Part shown: piece by piece, positions 15,962 through 24,747 of the stretch | Layout: each line of letters opens with the position of its first letter | Numbering within the stretch: the stretch's first letter is position 1 | From: Planctomycetota bacterium | GTDB lineage: Bacteria; Planctomycetota; JAJSAM01; JAJVHW01 | NCBI GenBank assembly: GCA_022072415.1 | Contig: JAJVHW010000041.1 | Coordinates: 1 to 57,600 of the forward strand | DNA length: 57,600 nt | Reading direction: 5' to 3' | Notes under the pieces: generated by a model | The model's input: only the letters and a program-made list of their open reading frames with translations | The model's database searches: none | Told to the model about the DNA's origin: nothing | Position numbers and translations under genes: made by a program

Positions 15962-16417
15962 TCAGACGCGGCGCCGCTTGCGCGGCCTGCATCCGTTGTG
16001 CGGGATCGGGGTGACGTCCTCGATCGCCTTGATCTTGAGCCCCGCCGCGGCCAGCGCCCGGATGGCGGACTCGCGTCCGGCGCCCGGACCGCGCACGAGC
16101 ACCTCGACCTCGCGCACGCCGAGCTTCATCGCCTTGTCGGCGACCCGCTCGGCCGCCCGCTGGGCGCCGAACGGCGTGCTCTTGCGCGATCCCTTGAAGC
16201 CGGCGGTGCCCGCCGACTCCCAGCAGAGCGTCTCGCCGCCGGGCTCGGCGACGGTGACGATGGTGTTGTTGAAGCTCGCGTGCACGTGCACCACGGCGCG
16301 CGGCACGTTCCGCTTCCCCTTCTTCGGGGCGGCGGGAGCGGCGGCCGCCGCGGGCGCGGCGTCCTTCGGCGCCTCCTTCGGCGCCTCCTTCGTTGCCTGG
16401 GGCTTGTCCTGGCTCAT
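15962..16417 (-). CDS. rpsK: 30S ribosomal protein S11
   Basis: S11 forms part of the 30S platform near the E site. The conserved domain begins near residue 35 ([20 protein letters not shown]) and ends in the Arg-rich [11 protein letters not shown] tail. An N-terminal extension of about 33 residues, almost all Ala, Pro, Lys and Glu, is added to the usual form (151 aa compared with 129 in E. coli). It starts 4 nt after rpsM. Confidence 0.97.
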   Translation of the reverse strand: MSQDKPQATKEAPKEAPKDAAPAAAAAPAAPKKGKRNVPRAVVHVHASFNNTIVTVAEPGGETLCWESAGTAGFKGSRKSTPFGAQRAAERVADKAMKLGVREVEVLVRGPGAGRESAIRALAAAGLKIKAIEDVTPIPHNGCRPRKRRRV

Positions 16418-16421
16418 CCGA

Positions 16422-16802
16422 TCACATCTCCTTCACGGACTTCTTGCGCGCGACCGTCTTGCGCGGGCCCTTGCGCGTGCGCGCGTTCGTGCGCGTGCGC
16501 TGGCCGCGGGCCGGGAGGCCCCTGATGTGGCGCGAGCCGCGGTAGCACTTGATCTCCTTCAGGCGCTGGATGTTCTGCAGCACCTGACGGCGGAGTTGGC
16601 CTTCGACCACGTACTTCCGCTCGATGAGCTGGTTCAGTTGCGACACCTGCTCCTCGGTGATGTCCTTCGCCCGGGTGGCCGGGTCGATGCGGAGCTCCTC
16701 GAGGATCGCCGCGGACACCTTGGGTCCGATGCCGTAGATGTACCGGAGCGCGATGTCGATTCGCTTGCCCGGAGGGATGTCCACGCCGCTTACACGGGGC
16801 AT
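16422..16802 (-). CDS. rpsM: 30S ribosomal protein S13
   Basis: S13 lies in the 30S head and contacts the P-site tRNA and the 50S subunit through bridge B1. The 126-aa product shows [20 protein letters not shown], the H2TH region ([20 protein letters not shown]) and the basic C-terminal tail. It is 10 nt after rpmJ in the usual infA-rpmJ-rpsM-rpsK order. Confidence 0.97.
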   Translation of the reverse strand: MPRVSGVDIPPGKRIDIALRYIYGIGPKVSAAILEELRIDPATRAKDITEEQVSQLNQLIERKYVVEGQLRRQVLQNIQRLKEIKCYRGSRHIRGLPARGQRTRTNARTRKGPRKTVARKKSVKEM

Positions 16803-16812
16803 TTCAGACCTC

Positions 16813-16926
16813 TCAGCCCTGACGCTGCTTGTGGCGCTTGTCCTTGCAGATCACCCGGAGGACGCCGTTTCTCCGGACGACGCGGCACTGGTCGCACATG
16901 CGCCGCACGCTGGTTCGTACCTTCAT
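16813..16926 (-). CDS. rpmJ: 50S ribosomal protein L36, zinc-binding form
   Basis: This gene is too short for the ORF track. It encodes 37 aa starting [19 protein letters not shown], with the ligands Cys11, Cys14, Cys27 and His32 of the zinc-binding C+ form. GGTGAAG precedes the ATG. It sits 6 nt after the infA stop and 10 nt before rpsM. L36 helps organise 23S rRNA near the L7/L12 stalk base. Confidence 0.96.
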   Translation of the reverse strand: MKVRTSVRRMCDQCRVVRRNGVLRVICKDKRHKQRQG

Positions 16927-16932
16927 GGTTCT

Positions 16933-17184
16933 TCACCTCCCCCGGGCGCCCGTCGGGCGGCCGAGGATCCTGCACTCACCGGAATCGAACGGGGAGACCT
17001 CCACGAGGACCCGGTCGCCCGGCACCAGGCGGGTGAGGACCGCGCGGGCGCCGTGCGCCAGGTGGCCCCGGAGGAGCCTCCCGGCCCCCGCGCCGGGAAC
17101 CTCCACGCTCACCATGCCGTTCGGCAGGATCTGCCTCACGACGGCTCGCACGGACGTCTCGGACGGGGCGTTCGGGTGGTCCAT
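16933..17184 (-). CDS. infA: Translation initiation factor IF-1, divergent
   Basis: IF-1 occupies the 30S A site during initiation. The 83-aa product fits a single S1-type OB fold (RQILPNGMVSVEVPG, LVPGDRVLVEVSPFDSGECR), but the usual MAKE start and the HISGKMRK segment are replaced (RLLRGHLAHGARAVL). Position between map and rpmJ supports the assignment. Its ATG overlaps the map stop codon by one base (TGATG). A second canonical infA elsewhere in the genome cannot be excluded. Confidence 0.88.
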   Translation of the reverse strand: MDHPNAPSETSVRAVVRQILPNGMVSVEVPGAGAGRLLRGHLAHGARAVLTRLVPGDRVLVEVSPFDSGECRILGRPTGARGR

Positions 17185-17939
17185 CAGAGCACCGTGAGCA
17201 CTTCTGCCCCCGTTGCACGGATGGCCACCGTATGTTCAAAATGGGCGGAAAGAGTACCGTCGCGGGTCACGACGGTCCAGCCATCCCCGAGCACCTTCGT
17301 GTCGTGGCCCCCGAGGTTGAGCATCGGCTCGATGCAGATCGCCATGCCCGGCTTGAGGGTCCGGTCGTGGCGGCGCACCTCGGAATCGACGTAGTTCGGG
17401 ACCGACGGGTCCTCGTGCATCTTCTTGCCGATGCCGTGGCCGGCGTACTCGCGGACGATCCCGTAGCCGCGCTCGTCGGCGAGGGTCTGGACCGCGCGGC
17501 CGATGTCGGTCAGCCGCGCCCCGGGGCCGCAGGCCGCGATGGCGCGGTCCAGGCACTCCCGGCAGGTGTCCACCAGGCGCTGCGCCTCGCGGGAGACCTT
17601 CCCCACCGGGATGGTGAGCGCGGCGTCGCCGACGAAGCCGTCCAGGCGCGCGCCGACGTCGAACCCGAGGATGTCGCCTTCCTTCAGGCGGTACTTCCCG
17701 GGGATCCCGTGGACGACCTGTTCGTTGACGGAGAGGCAGGTGCTCGCCGGGAAACCGCGGTAGCCCTTGAACTCCGGCGTCGCGCCGCGGGAGCGGATGA
17801 TCTTCTCCGCCTCCGCGTCGAGCTCGGCGGTCGTCACGCCGGGCTTCACGGCCGTGCGGGCCCACTCGAGGACCTCGGCGACGACGCGCCCCGCGCGCCG
17901 CATCGCGGCGAACTCCGCATCGCTCTTGATCGAGATCAT
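17184..17939 (-). CDS. map: Methionine aminopeptidase, type I
   Basis: It removes the initiator methionine from nascent proteins. The five metal ligands are visible as Asp in GFDVGARLDGFVGDAALT (two), His in AGHGIGKK, Glu in CIEPML and Glu in FEHTVAI. The 251-aa protein starts at ATG 17939, overlapping the adk stop as ATGA; the longer ORF is spurious. No N-terminal SH3-binding or zinc extension is present, so it is the short type Ia form. Confidence 0.95.
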   Translation of the reverse strand: MISIKSDAEFAAMRRAGRVVAEVLEWARTAVKPGVTTAELDAEAEKIIRSRGATPEFKGYRGFPASTCLSVNEQVVHGIPGKYRLKEGDILGFDVGARLDGFVGDAALTIPVGKVSREAQRLVDTCRECLDRAIAACGPGARLTDIGRAVQTLADERGYGIVREYAGHGIGKKMHEDPSVPNYVDSEVRRHDRTLKPGMAICIEPMLNLGGHDTKVLGDGWTVVTRDGTLSAHFEHTVAIRATGAEVLTVL

Positions 17940-18508
17940 CGGGGGCCGGCCCCGGCGGCGCGCTGGAGGCGCGCCCACACGTCCTCGGGAGAGCCCGTCC
18001 CGTTGACCACGCGGAGGAGCCCGGCCCGCTCGTAGTACGCGCGGAGCGGCTCGGTCTGCGAGGTGTAGACGTCCAGGCGGCGGAGGATCGTCTCGCGGGT
18101 GTCGTCGGTGCGGCCGGTGTCGCGGCCTCGCTTCAGCATCCGCTCGATGAGTTCGTCGCGGGGCACGTCGAAGAGGCACACGTGGGCGAGCGACGAACCT
18201 CGCGAACCGAGCAGGCCGGCCAGGTAGGCGGCCTGGGCCACGGTGCGCGGATAGCCGTCGAGGAGGAACCCGCGCGCGCAGTCCGCCGCGGCGAGCCGCT
18301 CGGCCACGACGCCCTCCATCGTGCCGTCGTCCACGAGCGCGCCCGACTCGATGATCGCCTTCACGCGGCGGCCGAGGTCCGTGCCGCCGGCGGCCGCGGC
18401 GCGGAGCATGTCGCCCGTGGAGATGTGGGGCACGGAGAGGGCCTTCGCCAGGCGCACGGCCTGGGTGCCCTTCCCGGCCCCGGGGGGTCCGAGGAATACG
18501 ATCCGCAT
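17936..18508 (-). CDS. adk: Adenylate kinase, short LID form
   Basis: It interconverts ATP+AMP and 2 ADP. The P-loop GPPGAGKGTQ lies at residues 7-16, and DGYPRTVAQA is the conserved AMP-site helix. At 190 aa it lacks the zinc-binding LID insertion, having only a short loop after RGRDTGRTDDTRETILRRL. It lies between secY and map as in many bacteria and overlaps map by 4 nt. Confidence 0.96.
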   Translation of the reverse strand: MRIVFLGPPGAGKGTQAVRLAKALSVPHISTGDMLRAAAAGGTDLGRRVKAIIESGALVDDGTMEGVVAERLAAADCARGFLLDGYPRTVAQAAYLAGLLGSRGSSLAHVCLFDVPRDELIERMLKRGRDTGRTDDTRETILRRLDVYTSQTEPLRAYYERAGLLRVVNGTGSPEDVWARLQRAAGAGPR

Positions 18509-18527
18509 CGTGCCGCCGCCGCCGCCC

Positions 18528-19913
18528 TCAGCGGGCGGGGCCCCCCTTCATGAAGCCCTCGTAGTTCCGCATGAGGAGCTGCGCATTCATGCGGTCCACG
18601 AGGTCCAGGGCCACGGCCACCACGATCAGGATCGACGTTCCGCCGAGGAGCCCCGCCGCGTTCCGGCTGATGCCGGCGAACGACGACACGACGTCCGGGA
18701 CGATGCTGATGAGCGCGAGGAAGAAGCACCCCGCCAGCGTCAGACGCGCGAGCGTGTCGGCGAGGAAGTCCTGCGTCGCCTTGCCCGGCCGGATGCCGGG
18801 GATGAACGCCCCGTGCTCCTTCATCGTCTTCGCGAGCTCGGACGGCTGGAACATGAGCTGCACCCAGAAGAAGCTGAAGAAGAAGATCAGCGCCACGTAG
18901 CCGACCGTCCACATCCAGCTCGTGTGGCCCGCGAACATCTGCTCGCCGAGGGGCCAGTCGAGGAGGCTCTTCCCGAAGATCATCCCCGGGAACGCCATGA
19001 GCGTGGACGCGAAGATCACGGGCATCACGTTCGCCTGGTTCACCTTGAGCGGCATGTAGTGCTTCTGGCCGCCGTAGACGCCGCGGCCGCGCACCATGCG
19101 GGCGTACTGCACCGGGATGCGGCGGCTCCCCTTGGTGACGTAGACCACCGCGAGGGAGATGCCGAGGTAGAGCCCGATGAAGAGCGCGAGCTTCAGGAAC
19201 GCCGCCGCGCGGGCCTCGTCGGGGTTCGACGTGCCTCCGGGCCCGGCGAGGTCCTGCCAGAGCGACACGAAGCGGGACAGGATGCCCGCCATGATGAGGA
19301 GCGAGATGCCGTTCCCCACGCCGTGCTCCGTGATCTGCTCGCCGATCCACATGAGGAAGATCGTGCCGCACGTGAGCGCGAGGATCGCCGGCACGTAGAA
19401 CCCGACGAAGAACCCGGGGAACCCTTCGTAGGAGGAGTGCAGGACGACGTCGCCGGCGATGCCGTACGTGGCGGGGTTCAGCACCACGCCCTCGATCATG
19501 AAGATTCCCTGCAGGACGGCGATCGGGATCGTGCCCCATCGCATCCACTGGTTGAGCTTCTTCTGGCCCTGCGAGCCCTCCTTGACCATCTGCTCGATGG
19601 AGGGGACGACCTTCGCGAGGATGCTGAAGATGATCGAGCTCGAGATGTACGGCATGATCCCGAGGCTGAAGATGCCGAAGGAGAGGACGTCGCCCGCGGA
19701 GAGCACGCCCATCAGGTTGAGCAGGCCGCCCAGCGCGCCGCCGCCGCCGCCCCGCTCCTCGATGTCCCTGTGGATCTCGAGGATGCGGTGCATGGAGATC
19801 CCGGGGAGCGGGACCTGGTATCCCAGGCGGTAGACGAAGATGAACGTCAGCGTGAGGACGATCCGCTTGCGCAGGTCCTCCACCTTGAAGACGTTCAGTG
19901 CCTTCTGGAACAT
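18528..19913 (-). CDS. secY: Protein translocase subunit SecY
   Basis: SecY is the channel of the Sec translocon. The 461-aa protein starts MFQKALNVFKVEDLRKRIVL and has about ten hydrophobic segments, a conserved cytoplasmic loop (RRIPVQYARMVRGRGVYGGQ) and the C-terminal helix segment LIVVAVALDLVDRMNAQLLM. It follows rplO by 58 nt. The periplasmic loop after TM1 (GGGGGALGGLLNLMGVLSAG) is glycine-rich but of normal length. Confidence 0.97.
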   Translation of the reverse strand: MFQKALNVFKVEDLRKRIVLTLTFIFVYRLGYQVPLPGISMHRILEIHRDIEERGGGGGALGGLLNLMGVLSAGDVLSFGIFSLGIMPYISSSIIFSILAKVVPSIEQMVKEGSQGQKKLNQWMRWGTIPIAVLQGIFMIEGVVLNPATYGIAGDVVLHSSYEGFPGFFVGFYVPAILALTCGTIFLMWIGEQITEHGVGNGISLLIMAGILSRFVSLWQDLAGPGGTSNPDEARAAAFLKLALFIGLYLGISLAVVYVTKGSRRIPVQYARMVRGRGVYGGQKHYMPLKVNQANVMPVIFASTLMAFPGMIFGKSLLDWPLGEQMFAGHTSWMWTVGYVALIFFFSFFWVQLMFQPSELAKTMKEHGAFIPGIRPGKATQDFLADTLARLTLAGCFFLALISIVPDVVSSFAGISRNAAGLLGGTSILIVVAVALDLVDRMNAQLLMRNYEGFMKGGPAR

Positions 19914-19971
19914 CCGCGCTCCTGGGACGGGCCGGGGGGTGCGTCGCGGCCGGGGCCGCGGCGCGCCTCCG

Positions 19972-20439
19972 TCAGGCCTTCTCCGGCCCGCACTTGGCCG
20001 CGATCACGACCGCGGAACCGCCGGCGTCCTCGATCTTCTTCCGCGCAGACGAGCTGAACGCGTGCGCGTGCACCTCGAGCTTCGCCGCGAGCTCCCCGTT
20101 GCCGAGGATCTTCAGCAGCTTCGCGGAGCGCGGGAGCAGTCCCGCCTCCTTCAGCACGTCCGGCGTGACCGGCTTCCCGGCGAAGTCCGCGAGGCGGTCC
20201 ACGTTGACCACCTCGTAGCTCACGCGGAAGAGCGAGTTCCGGAACCCGCGCTTCGGCAGGCGCCGGATGAGGGGCATCTGGCCGCCCTCGCGGTGGAGCA
20301 GGCCGCCGAAGCCCGTGCGGGACGCGGCGCCCTTGCTGCCGCGGCCGGACGTCTTGCCGTTGCCGGAGCCGGAGCCACGGCCGACGCGGCGCTTGAACTT
20401 GCGCCCCACGTCCACGCCGACGACCTTCGCGATGTCCAT
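19972..20439 (-). CDS. rplO: 50S ribosomal protein L15
   Basis: L15 is a late-assembly large-subunit protein. The true start is [20 protein letters not shown] at 20439 (155 aa); the 297-aa ORF is a shadow extension. The conserved RGSGSGNGKTSGRGSKG and GGQMPLIRRLPKRGF motifs are present. Its ATG overlaps the rpsE stop by one base (TGATG), so no rpmD (L30) gene fits between them, unlike in E. coli. Confidence 0.96.
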   Translation of the reverse strand: MDIAKVVGVDVGRKFKRRVGRGSGSGNGKTSGRGSKGAASRTGFGGLLHREGGQMPLIRRLPKRGFRNSLFRVSYEVVNVDRLADFAGKPVTPDVLKEAGLLPRSAKLLKILGNGELAAKLEVHAHAFSSSARKKIEDAGGSAVVIAAKCGPEKA

Positions 20440-20948
20440 CACAGCGTCACTCCGCGGAGAGCCTCGGCCTGCGACTGCAGGCGAAGCTGGAACAGCCCGT
20501 CCATCGTGGCGCGCACCACGTTGACGGGGTTGGTGGAACCGTAGTTCTTGGTCAGGATGTCGTGCACGCCGACCGCCTCCAGCACGGCGCGTACCGCAGG
20601 ACCGGCGGTGACGCCGGTTCCGGGCGAGGCGGGCTGGATGTAGGTCTCCGTGGCGCCGAAGCCGCCGCGCACCGCGTGCGGGACCGTCTTCCCGACGAGC
20701 GGGATCCGGACCAGGCGCTTCTTCGCGTCCTTGACCGCCTTCTCGACGGCCACGGGCACTTCCTTGGCCTTCCCGAAGCCGTAGCCGACGACCCCCTGGC
20801 CGTCGCCCACCACCACGAGGACGCTGAAGGAGAACCGGCGCCCGCCCTTCACGACGGTGGCGCACCGGTTGACCTTGACGACGCGCTCGACCGACAGGTT
20901 GACGCTGTCGGACTGCACGTACACGGGCTTGTCCGCAAGAACGCTCAT
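20439..20948 (-). CDS. rpsE: 30S ribosomal protein S5
   Basis: S5 affects accuracy and mRNA unwinding at the 30S entry tunnel. The 169-aa product has the double-stranded-RNA-binding domain ([20 protein letters not shown]) and the C-terminal domain ([20 protein letters not shown]). It lies 16 nt after rplR and overlaps rplO by one base. Confidence 0.97.
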   Translation of the reverse strand: MSVLADKPVYVQSDSVNLSVERVVKVNRCATVVKGGRRFSFSVLVVVGDGQGVVGYGFGKAKEVPVAVEKAVKDAKKRLVRIPLVGKTVPHAVRGGFGATETYIQPASPGTGVTAGPAVRAVLEAVGVHDILTKNYGSTNPVNVVRATMDGLFQLRLQSQAEALRGVTL

Positions 20949-20964
20949 CGCTTCTCCGTTCCGA

Positions 20965-21318
20965 TCAGAACTCGAGCCCTGCCGCGCGGGCCGCGTCCGC
21001 GAGCGCCTTCACGCGCCCGTGGTAGCGGTAGCCCGCCCGGTCGAAGGCGACCTTCCGGATGCCCTTCTCCGCGGCGCGCCGGGCGATGTCCTCGCCGACC
21101 GCCTTCGCGCCGCTCATGCCGGCGCCGGGGACCTTCATCGCCAGGGTGGACGACGCGCACAGCGTCACGCCGCGATCGTCGTCGATGACCTGGGCGTAGA
21201 TCTGCATGTGGCTGCGGTGCACCGACAGGCGCGGACGCTCCGCGCTGCCGGAAAGCTTCCCGCGGATGCGCCGGCGACGGCGCATCTGCATCTCGCGCTT
21301 CTTGATCTGACGCTGCAT
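20965..21318 (-). CDS. rplR: 50S ribosomal protein L18
   Basis: L18 binds 5S rRNA in the central protuberance. The 117-aa product shows [20 protein letters not shown] and the C-terminal [20 protein letters not shown] motif. It starts 6 nt after rplF. Confidence 0.97.
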   Translation of the reverse strand: MQRQIKKREMQMRRRRRIRGKLSGSAERPRLSVHRSHMQIYAQVIDDDRGVTLCASSTLAMKVPGAGMSGAKAVGEDIARRAAEKGIRKVAFDRAGYRYHGRVKALADAARAAGLEF

Positions 21319-21324
21319 GGTTCC

Positions 21325-21870
21325 TTACCCGCCGCTCGCGAAGGACTTGCCGGCCTTGCGCTCCACCTGCTCGCCCTCGTAGCGGACGCCCTTGCCGTTG
21401 TACGGCTCCGGCGGGCGCAGCTTGCGGACGACCGCGGCGAACTGCCCGACCGCCTGGCGGTCGGCGCCGCTCACGACCACGCGCGTGGCCGAGGGGAGGT
21501 CCACCTGGAGGCCGGCAGGCACGTCCAGGAAGATCTCGTTGGCGAAGCCCACCTTCAGGGCGAGCTTCTTCTGCTTCATCGCTGCCTGGTAGCCGACGCC
21601 CTGGATGTCGAGCGTGCGGCTGAACGGGGTCACGACTCCGCGGACCGCGTTGGCGAGCGTCGCGCGGACCGTGCCGTGGCTGGCGCGCTCCTGCTTGCTC
21701 CCGCCGCCGCGGGCCACGGTCACCGTGTCGCCCTCGATCTTCACCGAGATCGAGCCGGGGACGGCGATCGTCAGCGACCCCTTCGGCCCCTTCACGGTGA
21801 CCGAACCGGCGGCCGCGACGACGCTGACGCCCTTCTCCAGCTTGAGCGACTTCAGTCCGATGCGTGACAT
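21325..21870 (-). CDS. rplF: 50S ribosomal protein L6
   Basis: L6 lies near the sarcin-ricin loop and the factor-binding site. The 181-aa product keeps the two-domain pattern, ending in PEPYNGKGVRYEGEQVERKA, the family signature. It starts MSRIGLKSLKLEKGVSV, 4 nt after rpsH. Confidence 0.97.
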   Translation of the reverse strand: MSRIGLKSLKLEKGVSVVAAAGSVTVKGPKGSLTIAVPGSISVKIEGDTVTVARGGGSKQERASHGTVRATLANAVRGVVTPFSRTLDIQGVGYQAAMKQKKLALKVGFANEIFLDVPAGLQVDLPSATRVVVSGADRQAVGQFAAVVRKLRPPEPYNGKGVRYEGEQVERKAGKSFASGG

Positions 21871-21874
21871 GGCT

Positions 21875-22270
21875 TCACCACACCCTGCAGAGGATTTCGC
21901 CGCCGGCGTTCTTCTGCCGGGCTTCCCGGTCGGAGATCACGCCCCGGTCGGTGGAGAGGACGAAGATGCCCTGGCCGTTGACCGGCCCGGCCACCTCCGC
22001 GGCGCCCTTGTAGATCCGGCGCCCGGGGCTCGACACGCGATCGATGCCGCGGATCACCCGCTCGCCTTCCGCGCCGAACTTCAGCGTGAGGCGGAGCAGC
22101 GGGCGCGCGCCGGCTTCGATGCGCATCCAGTCCGAGATGAAGCCTTCGCGCTTCAGCGCGTCGGCGATGCCCTGCTTCAGGCGCGAGTGCGGGATGTCCA
22201 CCGTGCGGCGGCGGATCACGTTCGCGTTCCTGACGCGGGTGAGCATGTCTGCGATGGGGTCGGTCAGCAT
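21875..22270 (-). CDS. rpsH: 30S ribosomal protein S8
   Basis: S8 binds 16S rRNA helix 21 and in E. coli represses the spc operon at the rplE leader. The 131-aa product shows MLTDPIADMLTRVRNANVIR and the C-terminal GIFVLSTDRGVISDREARQK. It lies 15 nt after rpsN. The rplX-rplE spacer of only 3 nt leaves no room for an E. coli-style S8 target. Confidence 0.97.
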   Translation of the reverse strand: MLTDPIADMLTRVRNANVIRRRTVDIPHSRLKQGIADALKREGFISDWMRIEAGARPLLRLTLKFGAEGERVIRGIDRVSSPGRRIYKGAAEVAGPVNGQGIFVLSTDRGVISDREARQKNAGGEILCRVW

Positions 22271-22285
22271 GTGGTTCTCCCCGCC

Positions 22286-22471
22286 CTACCAGGACGCCTT
22301 CCGCACCCCGGGGATCTCCCCGCGGTGGGCCATGTTCCTGAAGCAGATGCGGCAGACCTGGAACTTGCGGTAGTACGCCCGCGCCCGGCCGCAGAGGTTG
22401 CAGCGGTTCCTGTGCTGCGTGCTCTTGCGGGGCGGCCTCGCGGACTTGACTCTCTGTGACGTCTTCGCCAA
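22286..22471 (-). CDS. rpsN: 30S ribosomal protein S14, zinc-binding type Z
   Basis: The 61-aa short form has Cys24, Cys27, Cys40 and Cys43 (CNLC and CRIC). It starts 11 nt after rplE. S14 helps assemble the 30S head. Most zinc-capable ribosomal proteins in this window (S4, S14, L36) keep their cysteines, while L33 has lost half of its set. Confidence 0.97.
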   Translation of the reverse strand: MAKTSQRVKSARPPRKSTQHRNRCNLCGRARAYYRKFQVCRICFRNMAHRGEIPGVRKASW

Positions 22472-22482
22472 GGTCGGATCTC

Positions 22483-23025
22483 CTACTTGTCGCGGAAGGG
22501 CATGCCGAACAGCCGCAGCAGTTCCAGCGACGCCTTGGGGTTGCTGTTCCGGACTCCCAGGGTGATGTTCATCCCCTGGAAGTGCTCCACCTTGTCGGCT
22601 CGGATCTCCGGGAACACGATCTGGTCCTGGAGGCCCATGGAGTAGTTGCCGGCCGCGTCGAACGAGTTCGGCCGGAGCCCGCGGAAGTCGCGGATGCGCG
22701 GGATCACCACGCTGATCAGCCGGTCGAGGAACTCGTACATGCGGGCGCCGCGCAGCGTCACGACGGCGCCGACGACGTCGCCCTCGCGCACGCGGAAGTT
22801 CGACACGGACTTGCGGGCCTTCGTGAGCATCGGCCGCTGCCCCGTGATCGCGGCGAGGTCGGCGACGACCGCGTCCGTGAACTTCGGGTTCTCGCGGCCC
22901 TTGCCGACGCCCATGCTGACGACGATCTTCTCGATCTTCGGCACGGCCATCACGCTGCGGTAGCCGAAGGCCTGGACCATCTTCGGGACCACGTCGTTCT
23001 TGTACTTGTCGCGCAGGCGCGCCAT
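22483..23025 (-). CDS. rplE: 50S ribosomal protein L5
   Basis: L5 binds 5S rRNA and the P-site tRNA elbow. The 180-aa protein shows [20 protein letters not shown], the P-loop-like [19 protein letters not shown] and [20 protein letters not shown]. It starts 3 nt after rplX. Confidence 0.97.
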   Translation of the reverse strand: MARLRDKYKNDVVPKMVQAFGYRSVMAVPKIEKIVVSMGVGKGRENPKFTDAVVADLAAITGQRPMLTKARKSVSNFRVREGDVVGAVVTLRGARMYEFLDRLISVVIPRIRDFRGLRPNSFDAAGNYSMGLQDQIVFPEIRADKVEHFQGMNITLGVRNSNPKASLELLRLFGMPFRDK

Positions 23026-23028
23026 GGC

Positions 23029-23367
23029 TCAGCTCCCGTTCCCGGCCTTCGCGGCCTTGCGGACGATCCTGTCGCCCGAGCGCTCGGCGCGGGACAGGCG
23101 GACGGGCTTGCCGTCCTCCGCCACGAGCATCACGCGGGACGCCGGGACCGGCGCCTCGCGCCGCAGCACGCCGCCCTGCGGGTGGCGCTGCGAGCGCTTG
23201 AGGTGCTTCGTGCGGATGTTGCAGCCCTCGACGGTGACCGTGCCGGAGGCGCGGTCCACGGCGATGACCTTGCCGCGCGTCGGGCCCTTGGCCTCCTCGC
23301 GGCGCTTGCGGTGGTGGGCGGAGGCGAGGATCTGCACCTCGTCCCCGATCCGGATCGTGGCTCCCAT
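23029..23367 (-). CDS. rplX: 50S ribosomal protein L24
   Basis: L24 starts 50S assembly on the 23S rRNA 5' domain. The correct start is [20 protein letters not shown] at 23367 (112 aa); the ORF track adds 127 shadow codons. A KOW motif is present ([20 protein letters not shown]). It starts 2 nt after the rplN stop. Confidence 0.95.
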   Translation of the reverse strand: MGATIRIGDEVQILASAHHRKRREEAKGPTRGKVIAVDRASGTVTVEGCNIRTKHLKRSQRHPQGGVLRREAPVPASRVMLVAEDGKPVRLSRAERSGDRIVRKAAKAGNGS

Positions 23368-23369
23368 GT

Positions 23370-23738
23370 TCAGACGACCTCCGCCGCGAGGCTGACGATC
23401 TTCATGAAGTTCTTCGCGCGGAGCTCGCGCGCGACGGCGCCGAAGATGCGCGTGCCCTTCGGGTTGCCGTCGTTGTCGATGACGACCATCGCGTTGCTGT
23501 CGAAGCGCACGTACGAACCGTCCTCGCGGCGGACGGCCTTGCGCGTGCGGATGACGACGCCGCGGACGACGTCGCCCTTCTTGACGGCGCCGTGGGGCAG
23601 GGCCCGCTTGACGGAGCAGACGATCACGTCGCCCACCGAGCAGGTCTTGCGGTTGCCGGAGCCGAGGACGCGGATGCACCGGGCGATCTTGGCCCCCGTG
23701 TTGTCCGCGACGTCGAGCATCGTGTGGAGCTGGATCAT
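23370..23738 (-). CDS. rplN: 50S ribosomal protein L14
   Basis: L14 forms intersubunit bridges and is the RsfS silencing-factor site. The 122-aa product starts [20 protein letters not shown] and contains [20 protein letters not shown]. It is the standard length and 6 nt after rpsQ. Confidence 0.98.
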   Translation of the reverse strand: MIQLHTMLDVADNTGAKIARCIRVLGSGNRKTCSVGDVIVCSVKRALPHGAVKKGDVVRGVVIRTRKAVRREDGSYVRFDSNAMVVIDNDGNPKGTRIFGAVARELRAKNFMKIVSLAAEVV

Positions 23739-23744
23739 CGGTCC

Positions 23745-24101
23745 TCACTCCTTCCCCGAAGGACGGCCCGAGTCCTTCGTGCGGCCGGTGGCGGCCTCGA
23801 CCGAGGCGTCGATGTCGGCGTGCTGCACGCCGCCGTCGCCCTTCCGGACGATGCGGACGAGGCGCCAGTTCTTCAGCTTCGAGAGCGGGCGCGTCTGCTC
23901 GATCTCGACCTCGTCGCCGACGCGCGCCGTGTTCCCGGCGTCGTGGGCGTAGTACTTCGAGTGCCGGCGGATGTACTTGCCGTACAGGCCGTGCTTCACC
24001 ATGCGGCCCTGGCGGACCACGATGGTGTCCTTCATCTTCGCGGAGGTCACCGTGCCCGTCACGACGGACCGGCCCTCCCGCTTCGGCGTGCTTTCGCTCA
24101 T
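23745..24101 (-). CDS. rpsQ: 30S ribosomal protein S17
   Basis: S17 binds 16S rRNA near the 5' domain. The core (GTVTSAKMKDTIVVRQGRMV to SKLKNWRLVRIV) spans about residues 13-86. A hydrophilic C-terminal tail of about 30 residues (GVQHADIDASVEAATGRTKD) makes it 118 aa, compared with 84 in E. coli. It lies 14 nt after rpmC. Confidence 0.96.
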   Translation of the reverse strand: MSESTPKREGRSVVTGTVTSAKMKDTIVVRQGRMVKHGLYGKYIRRHSKYYAHDAGNTARVGDEVEIEQTRPLSKLKNWRLVRIVRKGDGGVQHADIDASVEAATGRTKDSGRPSGKE

Positions 24102-24115
24102 CTTCGGGTCTCCGC

Positions 24116-24331
24116 TCAGGCCTTCGCCGTCTTCCGGACGATGCCCAGGCGCCGCTCGCGCAGCACCGTCATCATCCTGGCCACCTGCCGGCGCATGGCC
24201 CGCAGCTTCGAGGGGTCTCCGGCCTTCTCGCTCCCCCTGCGGAAGCGAAGGTTCCAGATCTCCTTCTGCAGCGCCGCCACCTCGCGGCGGAGGTCCTCGT
24301 CGGCGCGCTCGCGCATCTCCTCTGCGGTCAC
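24116..24331 (-). CDS. rpmC: 50S ribosomal protein L29
   Basis: L29 lies at the exit tunnel next to L23. The 71-aa product reads MTAEEMRERADEDLRREVAA from a GTG at 24331 that overlaps the rplP stop codon (GTGA). The C-terminal RRQVARMMTVLRERR is the family signature. The 156-aa ORF is an upstream shadow extension. Confidence 0.95.
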   Translation of the reverse strand: MTAEEMRERADEDLRREVAALQKEIWNLRFRRGSEKAGDPSKLRAMRRQVARMMTVLRERRLGIVRKTAKA

Positions 24332-24744
24332 AGCTTGTGCCTCCTCTTGGCGAGGCGCACCCGCACCGGCAGCTTGTGCGCGATGCGGTTGAGCGCCACC
24401 TTGGCCTTGGCTTCGGCCACCCCGCCCACCTCGAAGATGACGGTGCCGGGGCGGACGACCGCGACCCACTCCTCCACGTCGCCCTTGCCGGTGCCCATGC
24501 GGACCTCGGCCGGCTTCGCGGTGACGGGCTTGTGCGGGAAGACGCGCGTCCACAGGCGGCCCTCGCCGCCGAGGTAGTGGGCGCACGCGACGCGGCCCGC
24601 CTCGATCTGGCGGCTGGTGATCCAGCCGCGCTCGAGCGACTGGACGCCGAACTCGCCGAACGACACGGCGTTGCAGCGCGACGCCTTCCCGCGGACCTTC
24701 CCGCGGTGCTGCTTCCTGCGCTTGACGCGGACTGGCTGGAGCAT
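24328..24744 (-). CDS. rplP: 50S ribosomal protein L16
   Basis: L16 positions tRNA at the A site and is assembled late. The 138-aa product shows MLQPVRVKRRKQHRGKVRGK and RVFPHKPVTAKPAEVRMGTG. The latter includes the arginine that RimA-type oxygenases hydroxylate in E. coli. It starts 3 nt after rpsC and overlaps rpmC by 4 nt. Confidence 0.98.
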   Translation of the reverse strand: MLQPVRVKRRKQHRGKVRGKASRCNAVSFGEFGVQSLERGWITSRQIEAGRVACAHYLGGEGRLWTRVFPHKPVTAKPAEVRMGTGKGDVEEWVAVVRPGTVIFEVGGVAEAKAKVALNRIAHKLPVRVRLAKRRHKL

Positions 24745-24747
24745 GTC

